The notes beneath the pieces are model-generated. The model ran no database searches. It was not told the origin of the DNA and saw only the letters and a list, made by a program, of their open reading frames with translations. Shown here piece by piece: positions 35,001 to 45,541 of a stretch of 64,000 bases of DNA. Each line of letters starts with the position of its first letter. Within the stretch, counting starts at the first letter, position 1. The stretch is from contig JARDYH010000007.1 in the NCBI GenBank assembly GCA_029215795.1, forward strand, positions 96,735,263 through 96,799,262, written 5' to 3'. The translations under genes and the position numbers were made by a program. The DNA is from Anniella stebbinsi (Eukaryota > Chordata > Lepidosauria > Squamata > Anniellidae).

Positions 35001-38000
35001 AATGCGTCGGGCTTTGAAATAAAGAATGTCTTGCATCCTGAGAACCTGTTTCTCCTTTTTCTGTCTTGACTTAGATGCTCTCCTCCTTTTGGTTTTTTGT
35101 CCCTAAGGAGGGACCTTTTTCTGATGACATTCCATCTGGGGCTATCTGCATGGTGCTGGGTTGGCACCACTCTGCCGACGAACCCCACACTATCCCAGAT
35201 GCATGGTGGCGGCAAGCTGTCCTAACCAGGGGAGGCAATGCAATCTTTACAGTGGCCGTTAGGCTCACCGAGCCCACCCCTTCCCCTTCTGCAGCTTCCG
35301 GCGACCAATACGAGGTCGTCTTCCACCCAGGAACACCCCCGGAGTGGTTCTGAGCGAGGACAGACAACCAGAAGAGCCAAGCTGACCTCCCTCTGGCTGG
35401 AAAACTCAGGGTAAGTCCCCAGCTTTTCGGCCGCACATCTTTGACTCTTTGTCCCGGGGTGGCTTTGAATCTGCGTCTGTGTCATATAACCAACGCAGCG
35501 TGAATTCAAGACGATGTCAAGACCTTATGCTCCTGGCATTGAATTGGGGTTGTTTGTGTACTGGGTCATATCTGTGTTTGATTCTTTTCCCAAATGTTCA
35601 TGTCAAGCAAGTGAAAGGGATAGGAGGTGGCAAGATGGTTAGTATTTATTTCATTCACCTTCTGGGCACGGGTTCCTCTGCACTGTGCATCTTCGGAGCT
35701 CTGTGGTGGCAGGACACATGGACACATCCCCAGAGGACACCTGTAGGATCTTCCGGGAGCGCTCTTCCTTGCCTCTCCGGAAGCCACACAGCTTTCTTTT
35801 CTTAGAGCAAGGGCCCCATGGGCCCCACTCGCTCATTTCACATTGTGCTATCAGAAAGAATGGAAACAAGAAGATGGTTCTTTATTTCAGCTTTGACATT
35901 TGCCACTTCCCACCCACCCACCACATTTTGGGACATTTGCTCATTAATGAGTTTTTATGATACCTCATTCTTCAGTTAATACAGATTGGGATGAAAATTT
36001 TGAAATTTCTGAAGAAATAGGAGCATGTTCTCCTCACTTTGGGTAAATTCCTGTTTTCAGCAGATATTCAACAGACTTTGGCTGCCTCTAGACGAGACGT
36101 TTAAAGCTCTTTGAAGTCTCATTAAAAATTTTACCTCTACAAGAGTGGAGCGTAAATCGGGAGTTGAGGCGCTTTATCTCTCCGATTATGCGCATTATCG
36201 AATGCGCATTAAATAGTGAGTTTTATTTTGCTCTGGCCGTTAAAGCGCATTTTGCCTATGTGAACAAGCGATTCTCCGCATTAACTACTTGTAAAGCACA
36301 TTTCAAACAACCGGTAAGGCCACCAGTTGTGCTCTCAATTACCTCTTGCGTACAAGCATTTACGATAAAGCGCTTCAGCGATTATGCGCATAATCGGCTA
36401 ACCAGGCGTCAAACAGAATCCATCTAGAGGGGGTCATACATAGGTGGAAGGTTGATGCCACCAAGTAAAAATATCCAAAATTCCAAAAATTTGGATACTT
36501 CATTGTTAGACATAACAACACTTTCAACATTTTTCAGGTTCTTTTCCACCTCAAAGTAGCTAAACTTGTTGATATTGTTATTATTTATTTTTCTATATTT
36601 TCCAACAGTCCAAGCTCTTTGGACAGTTTACAAAAGATTAAAACCTTAATACGCTATATAAAAAACAATATAAAAAACAGCAATTTAAAAATCCCAGGAT
36701 GTTAAAATTAGGGTTGTACACATCTCGGAGGCTGATTCAACTCAGGGTGCTTTGGAGCCAGGCCACCTTACTTCGGAACCAAATCTGAAGCCAGGTTCAC
36801 TCCCCCCTCCCCCGAAGCAGGTCAGCCCTTGTGGGTTCCGGGCACCTGCTGAGCAGTTGCATAACAGGCACCCAGACCGGGAGTCCATTGGATTCCCCAT
36901 TCCCCCGTCCCCACTCACCCTCCCCCCAAATCCGAAGCTACTGCCTGCGGGACTTATCTTTGCCGTCCATCCTCAGATATTAGAGCTGCGATTTAAAAGT
37001 AAGATAAGGGCTCTGTCGTTCTCATAGATCTACAGATGCAAACTATGGAAATGGCACTTTACAGTCGTTGTAATTTATGACCAAAGATCTTTAAAAACTC
37101 AGAGCTCCCATCTTTTAAATATTGGTTCTAATGGAGGAGGACAGATCAAAAAGGTATGTCCCGAGAGTGGCGGCTCCAGTTTGTGGGGTGAGCAGGGAGG
37201 AGGGCAGTCCAAAGGACTCATGATCAGCCTCACGCTGGCATTTCTGCATGGGTGGGCGGGCAGAGGAAGTAGCCCACCACCTCCTCGAATTGGCCTGAGG
37301 CACCCTGAGGCACTTTGGATCCAATCCACTTCACCTCAGGCCATTCCAGTACCATCTCGTGTTTGGGCCAGCTCGGATCTGGGGGGTTGGCCCAAGGCAG
37401 TACATAGCCCTGGTTAAAACCTTATCATATGCTGTCAAACGCTTGGGAGTAGAGGAAAGTCTTAACCTGGCACCAAAAGGATGACAGTATTGCCACCAGG
37501 CGGACTTCAGCAGACTTCCATAAGCAGGGGGACATCACTGAGAAGCCCCTCTTGCTTGTTGCCATCAGACGAAAGTCCCTTGGAGGAGGAACCTGGAGGA
37601 GGGCCTCAGATCATTGTTGTGGCATGTGGATAAGTTCATATCAGGAAAGGTGCTCTGTCAGATTTTTTTGGTCCTGAGCCATGTAAAGCTTTATAGATCA
37701 AAACTAACACCTTGAACTGGGCTCAAAAACATGCAGGCAGGCAGTGCAAGCAGGACAGAACGGATGTTATATGTTCAAACCTTCTGATCCCCACAATTAT
37801 TCTGGCTGCTTCTGGGCCATCTTCAAAGACAACCCTACATGGAGTGCATTGCATTAATTTAACTTGGAAGTTATTCAAGTATAGACTTCCGAAGCCAGGT
37901 TATCCCTGTCCAGGTAGGGCGTAGCTGGTCCACCAATCAAATCTTGTAGAAGACACTCCTTACTACTGAGGATACCCAAGATTCAAGTGGCAATGATGTC

Positions 38001-41000
38001 TCCAGGAAAGCTACCAAGCTACGAACCTGCTCCTTCCTACGGAGTGAAACCCCATCCAAAACAGGATGAACACCCTCCACCTGGGGAACCTCTAGACGGC
38101 TGATTTGCGCCTCCTTGACTTCGCTCTGATGGCAATTAGGACAGACGAGCAGGGTGCAAATAGACTATGCGATTTATAGCCTCCATTAATGCACATTCTA
38201 AGGTGTCGATTTACCGCGACTTAATTTTTCTCCAAAGTTCGAGCACATTATCATCATGTAACCCTACTGACATTCGGATTAATGCTAATCATGGGCATGG
38301 TTTGGTGGGCAGGGCTGGTGATGTCATGAGTGAATGACTGCCCCTTCTTTGCTAGAGGAAGGGGGTCAGAAAAAGGATGTGCGCTGCTCATTTTGAGGTC
38401 CACTAAGGCTTTGTATCTACTCCATTTCCCTCTCTCTGTTTTCCTGGGATCCTGGCTGGAAAAAGGTAGGGGAACTTCTCTCCGTGTGAGTGAGCTCCTG
38501 GCATTGAACTGCCATCTTGCGCATTGTTACTCAGGAGTAAGGCGCATTGAGCAGGTGGGGGAGGACTTGCTCCCTGGGAAGCGTGGCGCAAGACGTGCTC
38601 TCATTTTGTCCCTAATTCAAGCCTCATTGAACTCTGTGGTTCACATTTCCTGGTGCTAGTGGATTCCGTGTTCTAGTTCCTTTTACTGCCTGACATCTTC
38701 TTTGGCAAAGCAGTTTAATACAAAATCAAGCCCACAGGATGTTTCCAAGGAGACCCGATTTGCAACAGATTAACATCTGAAAGACAAGCGATCTTTCTAT
38801 CTGACAGGAAGAGACTGCGATGTAACTTGCTTTACCGGTTTTACCAGGTGGGCAGGGGTAACGAACAGAGGGAAATGCAAGTGGGCGGTACCAAAATGCC
38901 ACTAGGGCAGTACTTTCCTCAACTTCTCCTCGTTCAAGGCTCGATCTGTGCTCCAACTATGATGTGAATCTACGCATATAAACAATTGTAAGGCGCACTA
39001 TATGGAGCCCGTAATGCACCTTCACGGCTCTCGTCTATCGCTATTAGAGATAAATTCAAATATAGGAAAAAGCACATATTCGGAGAAACCATCCACCAAC
39101 AGCATCTCAGTTTTGTCTGGATTGATATGCATCAAGAATCACTCTGAATCACCCTGTAAATCAACTGCATCCGATCTGGAGGCAGCTTTGGTCCCAACGA
39201 CGAAGCAAAGAGCCTGCCACAGGTCTTGTATCTGCTATGTTGGAACTTTGATGGTTTTGAATTGCCCATATAATTGTGAAGAGGAGTTCCAGGAAATCTA
39301 GATATTTATGTACAAACCACAGTAGCCTCTTCTACATCACTGGGCAGGGGAGTGCAGGAAAAGTGTCCTATTGTACGCTCATCCCCCCCAGGCCACATGG
39401 GCCGGAGTTACTGACCTAGAGAGCCAGGCAGCCCTCCCTCCCCTGACCCAGCCACCACATGCTAATAATACTCACCAGGACTGCTGCATTCCATAGTACC
39501 GTTGGCAGCAGAGAAGCCCTCAGGGCAGGTTGCATAACATCTCCCTTTGTGCAAGTACAAGCCTTCCTTACACTTCGTGCAAAAGTTTCGGCTGAAACAG
39601 TCCTCACAGTTGTCAATTTTGCATTCTGTGTCCAGTGGGAGAGAAATCAAAATAACCAGCTAGAACTGTCCTTTCAAAGGGAACTTTTTTCTTACAATGT
39701 CTCTAGACTGTCTTTCCTGCTCCTAGATTCCAAATTAGGTGATTAAGAGAGTCCCACAAATGACTTGCATTAATTATGATGATTGGGGATGGAGTGGGAA
39801 AAGTGCATTATCTCAGATCTTTTTAAAAGTGACATCACCAGGGGAAGGTACGGGAGTTGTCCTGAAGGTTGACAGGATCCGCAAGTGTGCAATAAATCAT
39901 TCATGTAGAATGTTTGCTCCTCCTCCCACACACACAAATCTAGAAAACTGTTTGTGTATACTAATGTTGGGTTGGGGGTCCTGGCTGGGCAGGAAAAAAT
40001 GCTACTTTCTGGCTTGCTCAGGAGATGTGGAAGTGGCCATTTTCTGCCCTGAGCTGAGCACATCCTGATCCTTCTCCATGGTCTGCCTGAAAGCCGAACT
40101 GTAGTTGCTCTCTAATGTGTGATATTCTGCATGATTGTGCCTGCTTTTAAAGGGATCTTTCCTGAGCAGTGAGCACTCAACCCAGGACCAAGTGGGCACC
40201 TTTCTCTTTTGCAATAGCCCATTCAATAGGCCTCTTACCAACCTATCCCTTAAAAGGCACTCTGCAGAAATCATTCTGCGCTCTGGTAACCAGTAGGGGT
40301 GTGCACGGACCCCCGGATCAGATCGGGACCGGATCGGGACCTCCAATTTTGTTCCGGATCAGATCGGAACAAAATCAGAGGTCCCCTGGATAGGATCAGA
40401 CCCAATCCCGATCCGAAAATCGGATGTTTGGTTTTCGGATCGGACGCCATTTTTCCCCATAGACTTGCATTGGGGGAAAGAAAGCTTTCCCCCAATGCAA
40501 ATCTATGGGGAAAAATGGTGGGGGGGTGAGTGGGGGGCTAACTCCCCCTTCACTGTCCCTCCCCCCTCATGCTTCTTACCTGCAGGGGCCTTCTGCTCCC
40601 GTCCGCTGGCGCCCGCAGGCGCCAGTGGATGGCAGCAGACTACCCCAGCAGATAAGCTTCCCCTTCGTGCTCCTTACTTGCTGGGGCTGTCTGCTGGTGC
40701 CCGTGGGCGCCAGTGGACGGCCCCAGCAGGTAAGTGGGGGGGCCCTCCCTCCTCGCAATCCCCCTTACCTGCTGGGCCTGTCCGCTACCATCCGCTGCCG
40801 CCTGGCTTCGTGGCCTGCCCCTAAGTAGCGTGCCAGGTGATAACATCACCTGGCGCGCTACATAGAGGCAGGCCGTGAAGCCTGCTTCGCAGTAGCAGCC
40901 AGGAGCAGAGGGGAGCGGACATCCCAGGCAGGTAAGTGGGGCCCCCTCCTCCTCCCTCTGCTTACCTGCCGGGGCGGCTGCTTCCCTCCGGTGGCACCAC

Positions 41001-44000
41001 CGGAGGGAAGTGGCCGCCCCGGCAGGTAAGCCCCATCCCCGGCGCTCCTTACCTCCCGGGGCCATCCGCTTCCATCTGCTGGCGCTCGTGGGCGCCAGCA
41101 GAGGGCAGCGGACGGCCCCGGCAAGTAAGCAGTGCAAGGGGGAAGGGGGGCCCAATCCTCCGATCCAATCTGATCCGGATCGGGTCCTTTTCGGATCGGA
41201 TTGGATCGGCTGATCCAGGGACAGGAGATCGTATTGGATAATTTTATCCGATACGGGCCCGATCCGGTGCACACCCCTAGTAATCAGGCCTTGCTATGGT
41301 GAATATTTTCTCTGCCCATTTTTCAGAAACACTTGTTGAAAGGAACTCTTGGAAATATTTTTGATATTTTTCATTCATATTGAGCTCCAAAAACCATATC
41401 TTATAAGAAAGTTGCAGAAGTAAGCACATTTCTCACTGTAGTTTAGATAGCTGACTAACACCTGCATAAGAAAGCGCATAGAGAACATGATCTAAATGGA
41501 GGGCTCCTAATGTTACCCATCAAAGGGCCTTATGTAGCTGTTCCATCTCTCCCTCCTTAACAGATTTTTTGTGGTATGAAAAAAGTTGAAAGAAGTGGTG
41601 GGAAAACATGGGAGGACTAGGAGCGGCAGATAAGGATGTGTGGAGCCCTCCTAAAATTTGGTGTTTGTGGCAAGGCAAGGGCACAAAACAGACCTGGTCT
41701 GGAATAACTATCAGAGCAACAAGGGATTCTTGGGTGTGAAGCTCATTTTCCACGGAGCTGCTGCTGCTGCTCCTCCTCCTCCTCCTCCTCCCCTCCCCCC
41801 CATCCAAAAGACTCACTCATGCACTTGTTCATGTCTGGATTGCGCACATCAAAATAGCCCAGTGGACAAGAAGGCAGGCAGATGCCAATCTGGCGGATGT
41901 CGTTCCGCTCCAGAAGGATGAAGAGTTTGGGTGAGCACTTGAGGCACCCGTTGAATTCGGAGCACAGGTCACACCCTTTAGCACAGCCCTGGCTCATCTC
42001 TGTGCTGACTGGAAAAGACAGAGAGAAAGGAACAGTGCAGAGCAAGATCACCTGTCAGCTACGTGTGGATATGACAAAGAGCCCCCGGTTTCCATGTCTA
42101 GGAAACAGCCTTTCCCGCCCAGTGGCTGGTGGGTTTCTGGCAGAAACCTGTGCCGAAGGCTCCCCCTCCCCAAAGACCTGCAGAGAATACATGAATTCAG
42201 ATCCTTGGGTGTATCCTAACCAGGGAAACTGTTTTCCAAGGCTTCCTTTAGTCATCCTCAGTTGGATGGTTGCTTTGAGCTCCCCTGCCTGAATGGATAC
42301 TGTGCACCCAGTATAGGCAACCAGTGACTCCAGCCATTATTTAGAGAAGGATCTCTGCACTCCATGCAGTGACAACATGCAGGGACCAAAGTTGTGATTT
42401 TATGTGCCTGAAGTTGGAGCGGAGACCAAAGCATCTCCTGCCTACTGGCATGCTTGGTATAACCTCGAGAGGGGGTCCTGGGACTTGGTTCATACCATGT
42501 ATCATTACAGTGACTAGCCCTGCACTTAGAGCAATGCTGGTTGCTGTCAGAATTGCCTGGCATCTTGGGGACAGGGAGCCTCACAACAGTACACAAAGGG
42601 GTCTAGCCATGTGCCATAAACTGTGACTGGTTTCATAGAATCATAGAAGAGTAGAGTTGGAAGGGGCCTATAAGGCCATCAAATCCAACCCCCTGCTCAA
42701 TGCAGGAATCCACCTTAAAGCACACCTGATAGATGGCTATTCAGCTGCACCTTGAAGGCCTCTAGCATGGGAGAGCCCATGACCTCCCTACACCATTGTT
42801 TCCATTGTCATACAGTTCTGACAGTCAGGAAGTTTTTCCTGATGTCCAGCTGGAATCCGGCTTCCTCTAACTTGAGCCCATTATTCCATGTCCTGCACTC
42901 TGAGATGATCAAGAAGAGATCCTGGCCCTCCTCTGTGTGACAACCTTTCAAGTATTTGAAGAGTGCTATCACGTCTGATGAGGTTTCTGGTGGCAATGGC
43001 TCTGGAACAGCCATTTCATCCAATGCCAGGATCCTGGGATGGGGGACCAGCTTCTCATCCTTCCCCTTAGGGACAGCTCCCCCACCTCAGGCAGACTGGG
43101 GGTAAGTCTGAGATGGACTAGGAATGGAAAATGGCACATCCATCCATGTATAGTTGTGTGGCTGGGCGGCCAGCCCAGCACCCATGAATAAGAACAGGTT
43201 TTAACTGCACATGGAGGACAAAAGTACAGGAGAGGGCCTTTGTTAGAGCACTCTGAAATCCCACTCTTCTCTCAGTTCTCCCAGCACGAGGTTTTTTGGA
43301 AGAGTTAAGGTTTTGCAGATCCCAAGAGGAAAAACACAAAGAAGCGGTGGCCTCCTCTCCCTCCTCTCTCGGCTCTGCTTGCCTCCAGGCAGGCTTCCCT
43401 CTCCAAACTCTCTTTGTTGGAAGCACAAGGCATGACACAAGCCCAGATCTGGGGACAGACTCACTCCTGGGCCCTCAACGTGGGCCAACAAAAACATCCA
43501 CTTTTATGTCTGTGCTGCTTTCTGGTCTCAATTACCATGGACAACTCAGCCTGGTTTTTAAACAAATCGTCACAGGTTATTTATACTGGTTAATTGTGCA
43601 AGCATTGACTTTTGTTTATAGCAAGGATACATCTTTTTTTACTTTATTTTAAACACATTATTTCTTCTTCCTCCAAAGCAAGTGCTTCAACATTCCTGAG
43701 AGTCAAAAGGCCTGGTTTCTTAGAGGCAGGAAAAGTTTTCCTAAGAAAGAAACAAAGCCCACAAAGGCCTTTCACGACACCACTGTATTGGGACAGCACC
43801 AGCACCAGCACCAATTTGGATTTACACTGACAACAGTTCAAGTGGAGCTACTTCATCTTCCAGCGTGACGCACATGACTCTCTGACCCAGGGTCACTTTG
43901 GACATCCATTGTATATTCATATTATAAAGGAGCAAATTCACAAACTTGCATCTGATATGACAAGATGCATAGCTTACTGTTCACACACTGGTGCTTTCCT

Positions 44001-45541
44001 TGCACAACCAAAACCACCTGTTTCTCTTAAAAAAAACCAAATCCTTAAGGTTGCACTTTTTCTGAGTACTTGAAGCACAGTCTTTATTTATTTATTTATT
44101 GCATTTTTACACCGCCCTATAGCCGAAGCACTTTTGTACCTGAGAAATTCCTATGTGTGGAATATGGATGGACAAGTGTTGCTACTCTCCCTTCCATGGC
44201 CACCTGGTTTTGTGAACTTTGGTTTAATTTTTTTTAATTGTTTTGACGGTTGTTCAATTCAAGCACAGGACTGCCCACCCAGTTAGAATTTATTCTTTCC
44301 AATGACCAGCAGTACTGATGGGAAGATTTCCGTTCCCCTGCAGCAATGCCCTCAGAATGCTGTGCAGTTTGGGGTTTAAATGGGGGTGGGAGGAACAAAT
44401 GACATTTTAAATGCTTATTGGGAACTTTTGCCTCCCCCCCCCCCATGAGACTTTTATTAGAGGAGGGCAGACCTAGCTAGATAGTATGGAAACGTCGTCT
44501 GGTTCTCCCACCATCACAGCAACACACACACACACACACACACACCCATCTGTTACATGTAGAAGGAGTATTGCATTATTAATTTGAAAGTACACATAAA
44601 CCCTCATAAAAGTGAAAATGTGCTTATGTGACTCTCAGGCCCTATGAGGAAAGCAAAGTTGCCCTCAAAACTTTCCCTCTTGCGGTCAGCAGCCTTGTTT
44701 TCCTAGCAAGCGGCAGATCAGCCCTGGGTCGGTAATTTTAATGCTGTTTGTTTGAATGTTTGCCTAAAGCATTTTCATCCTTGATGTCTACAGCCACTGC
44801 AGAGAGCCAAAGTGTGGGAAGATGGGGTTCAGCGTCACAGACAAGGAGGCGATCTCTACAGGAGACAAACTCAGGCAAGGCCATGAATACTGCTTAGAAT
44901 GCCTCAGTGCTGCAATCTATGAACTTGGCAGGGGCTGGAACATCTTGGGCCATCCAACACATATGACTCCTTGTGTTTATGCCTGCCCATGGACACCCTC
45001 CCACCCTCATTCTCCTTACATAGATGGAGACTGAGGTTTCTGTAGGCTAAGTTCCTTGCGTAGCATTCCTAGTCAAGCATCATGCTTGGCATATTTCAAG
45101 AAGCCTGGTGCTTCTTATTCTGGTATGAGGGCCACACTTTCCCCAGTCCTCCCCACCACCGCCACCACTGGACATGTTGGGTTGATGAGAACTGGAGTCC
45201 AACATCTGGAGAACCACTGGTTCCCCACTCCTGTTCTAACCCATACAAGGCAGGATGAGGTGGGTTTTGTATTATTTGCCATCTCCAAATGAAGCCTAGG
45301 CCTCCCCACTTGAAGGTTAGAGAGTTCTGGTCACCCCAGAATCCAAATGTGCCAGAAAAGCAATGCAGAAAGAATGGTACAAGATAGGTCTGTTTCATAA
45401 CAGAACTTGCCATGTGAAAGGAGTCGTATCATACGTACTTCGTCTTTGCCTCTTGCCCTTCAATGCCTTGCTGCTGTTGCTGCTGTCTGCAAGTTCCACC
45501 ACGCTTAGAAAAACCAGCACTACACACAGTCCAAGCTGCAT
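31854..45541 (-). CDS. RSPO1: R-spondin 1, secreted Wnt/beta-catenin agonist
   Basis: Five coding exons on the minus strand: 45439-45541, 41817-42008, 39476-39625, 35659-35847, 31854-32002. They total 783 nt, 260 residues plus stop (human 263). Residues 1-20 look like a signal peptide ([18 protein letters not shown]). Two furin-like Cys-rich repeats follow: FU1 (about 37-95, with [19 protein letters not shown]), which in this family binds ZNRF3/RNF43, and FU2 (about 96-143, with [19 protein letters not shown]), which binds LGR4-6. Then come a TSP1 domain (about 150-209, WGPWGPC) and a basic Lys/Arg-rich heparin-binding tail. All exon phases are 1, as in the family. By family knowledge the protein raises Frizzled levels at the cell surface and promotes female gonad development. 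Introns hold many mobile elements. 5' UTR exons were not recognised. Confidence 0.97.
32288..33700 (-). mobile_element. L2 LINE, decayed 3' half
   Basis: RT pieces in broken frames: [19 protein letters not shown] and [20 protein letters not shown] (33338-33580), and [20 protein letters not shown] followed by DDTELYFS (33086-33319). The 3' tail ends at TTATTTATTATTTATAATAT near 32290. Sense relative to RSPO1. Confidence 0.85.
34380..35045 (+). mobile_element. Penelope-like element 3' remnant (GIY-YIG end)
   Basis: A frame at about 34479 reads [10 protein letters not shown], like the GIY-YIG start. The frame 34615-34722 encodes [20 protein letters not shown] then [14 protein letters not shown] and a TGA stop, the usual Penelope C-terminal style. 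The 3' UTR ends with AAAATGCGTCGGGCTTTGAA and ATAAAG. The RT domain is absent. Confidence 0.65.
35659..35847 (-). CDS. RSPO1: RSPO1 coding exon 4 (TSP1 domain)
   Basis: 189 nt. Encodes [20 protein letters not shown], then [13 protein letters not shown] and [13 protein letters not shown]. Acceptor GATAG, donor GTGAAT. Confidence 0.97.
36080..36435 (+). mobile_element. GCGCATT-family MITE, copy 2 (356 bp)
   Basis: Begins GGCTGCCTCTAGACGAGACG, ends CCATCTAGAGGGGGTC. An 18-bp perfect palindrome CGATTATGCGCATAATCG is at 36379-36396. RSPO1 intron 3. Confidence 0.78.
36709..37412. mobile_element. hAT-like non-autonomous element (704 bp) inside L2
   Basis: Flanked by the 8-bp direct repeat GTTAAAAT (36701-36708) / GTTAAAAC (37413-37420), one mismatch. 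The ends are imperfectly inverted: TAGGGTTGTAC at the left, and CAGGGCTATGTAC read from the right. It interrupts an L2 3' UTR. No transposase frame. Confidence 0.65.
38091..39090 (+). mobile_element. Long, diverged GCGCATT-family relative inserted in L2
   Basis: Starts ACCTCTAGACGGCTGATTTG. Internal parts (AATGCACATTCTAAGGTGTC; CATGTAACCCTACTGACATT; GGCATGGTTTGGTGGGCAGG) parallel the long copy at 53281-53822. It ends near AAAAAGCACATATTCGGAG where L2 resumes. Boundaries approximate. Confidence 0.5.
39476..39625 (-). CDS. RSPO1: RSPO1 coding exon 3 (FU2)
   Basis: 150 nt. Encodes [20 protein letters not shown], then [10 protein letters not shown] and [12 protein letters not shown] is a likely N-glycosylation site. 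Acceptor ACACAG, donor GTGAGT. Confidence 0.97.
40294..41279. mobile_element. hAT-like MITE with serial nested palindromes (986 bp)
   Basis: 13-bp terminal inverted repeats TAGGGGTGTGCAC / GTGCACACCCCTA. The 8-bp target duplication is GTAACCAG (40286-40293) / GTAATCAG (41280-41287), one mismatch, as expected for hAT. The ends are GATC-rich (CGGATCAGATCGGGACCGGA). The centre (about 40575-41130) is a series of palindromes, most starting CTTACCTGC-like and ending GCAGGTAAG-like. No transposase frame; the open frames across it come from the palindromes. RSPO1 intron 2. Confidence 0.85.
41817..42008 (-). CDS. RSPO1: RSPO1 coding exon 2 (FU1)
   Basis: 192 nt. Encodes [20 protein letters not shown], then [20 protein letters not shown] and NPDMNKCM. 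Acceptor TTCCAG. The donor GTGAGT was chosen over other GT positions because it joins as NKCM-KCKI, matching the family. Confidence 0.96.
42632..43000 (-). mobile_element. CR1 LINE 3' end
   Basis: TCATAGAATCATAGAAGAGT, then CCAACCCCCTGCTCAATGCA and CAGGAAGTTTTTCCTGATGT: the CR1 3' end in reverse. RSPO1 intron 1. Confidence 0.88.
44080..44135 (-). mobile_element. L2 3' tail fragment
   Basis: TTTATTTATTTATTGCATTT then CACCGCCCTATAGCCGAAGC. Confidence 0.7.
44520..44546. repeat. (AC)n microsatellite
   Basis: AC dinucleotide run in RSPO1 intron 1. Confidence 0.9.
45439..45541 (-). CDS. RSPO1: RSPO1 coding exon 1 (signal peptide)
   Basis: 103 nt. ATG complement at 45539-45541. Hydrophobic signal sequence, a Ser/Asn-rich stretch, then [10 protein letters not shown], matching IKGKRQRR as remembered from human. 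Donor GTACGT. No acceptor is evident just upstream, so the leader exon may extend to about 45600 or beyond. Confidence 0.94.

Larger units (their letters stand above)
32003..35658. other. RSPO1 intron 4: L2 and Penelope-like remnants
   Basis: Intron between the TSP1 and tail exons. It contains L2 at 32288-33700, a purine-rich GGA run at 34036-34069, a 14-base C run (34203-34216) and a Penelope-like remnant at 34380-35045. The rest is unassigned. Confidence 0.85.
36566..39310 (-). mobile_element. L2 LINE split by two nested insertions
   Basis: L2 pieces lie at about 36566-36708, 37413-38090 and 39091-39310. A joining example: 38040-38090 matches the L2 block before GTCTTGTCTGGATTCAG in the 11092-13197 copy, and the match resumes at 39100 as CAGTTTTGTCTGGATTGA. 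The 3' tail is TTATTATTTATTTTTC near 36570. RSPO1 intron 3. Confidence 0.7.

Noticed and set aside
40465..41274. Open frames of 100-210 codons across the palindromic hAT element
   Set aside because: Frames are open on both strands because of GC-rich palindromes; the products are mirror-like repeats with no domain.
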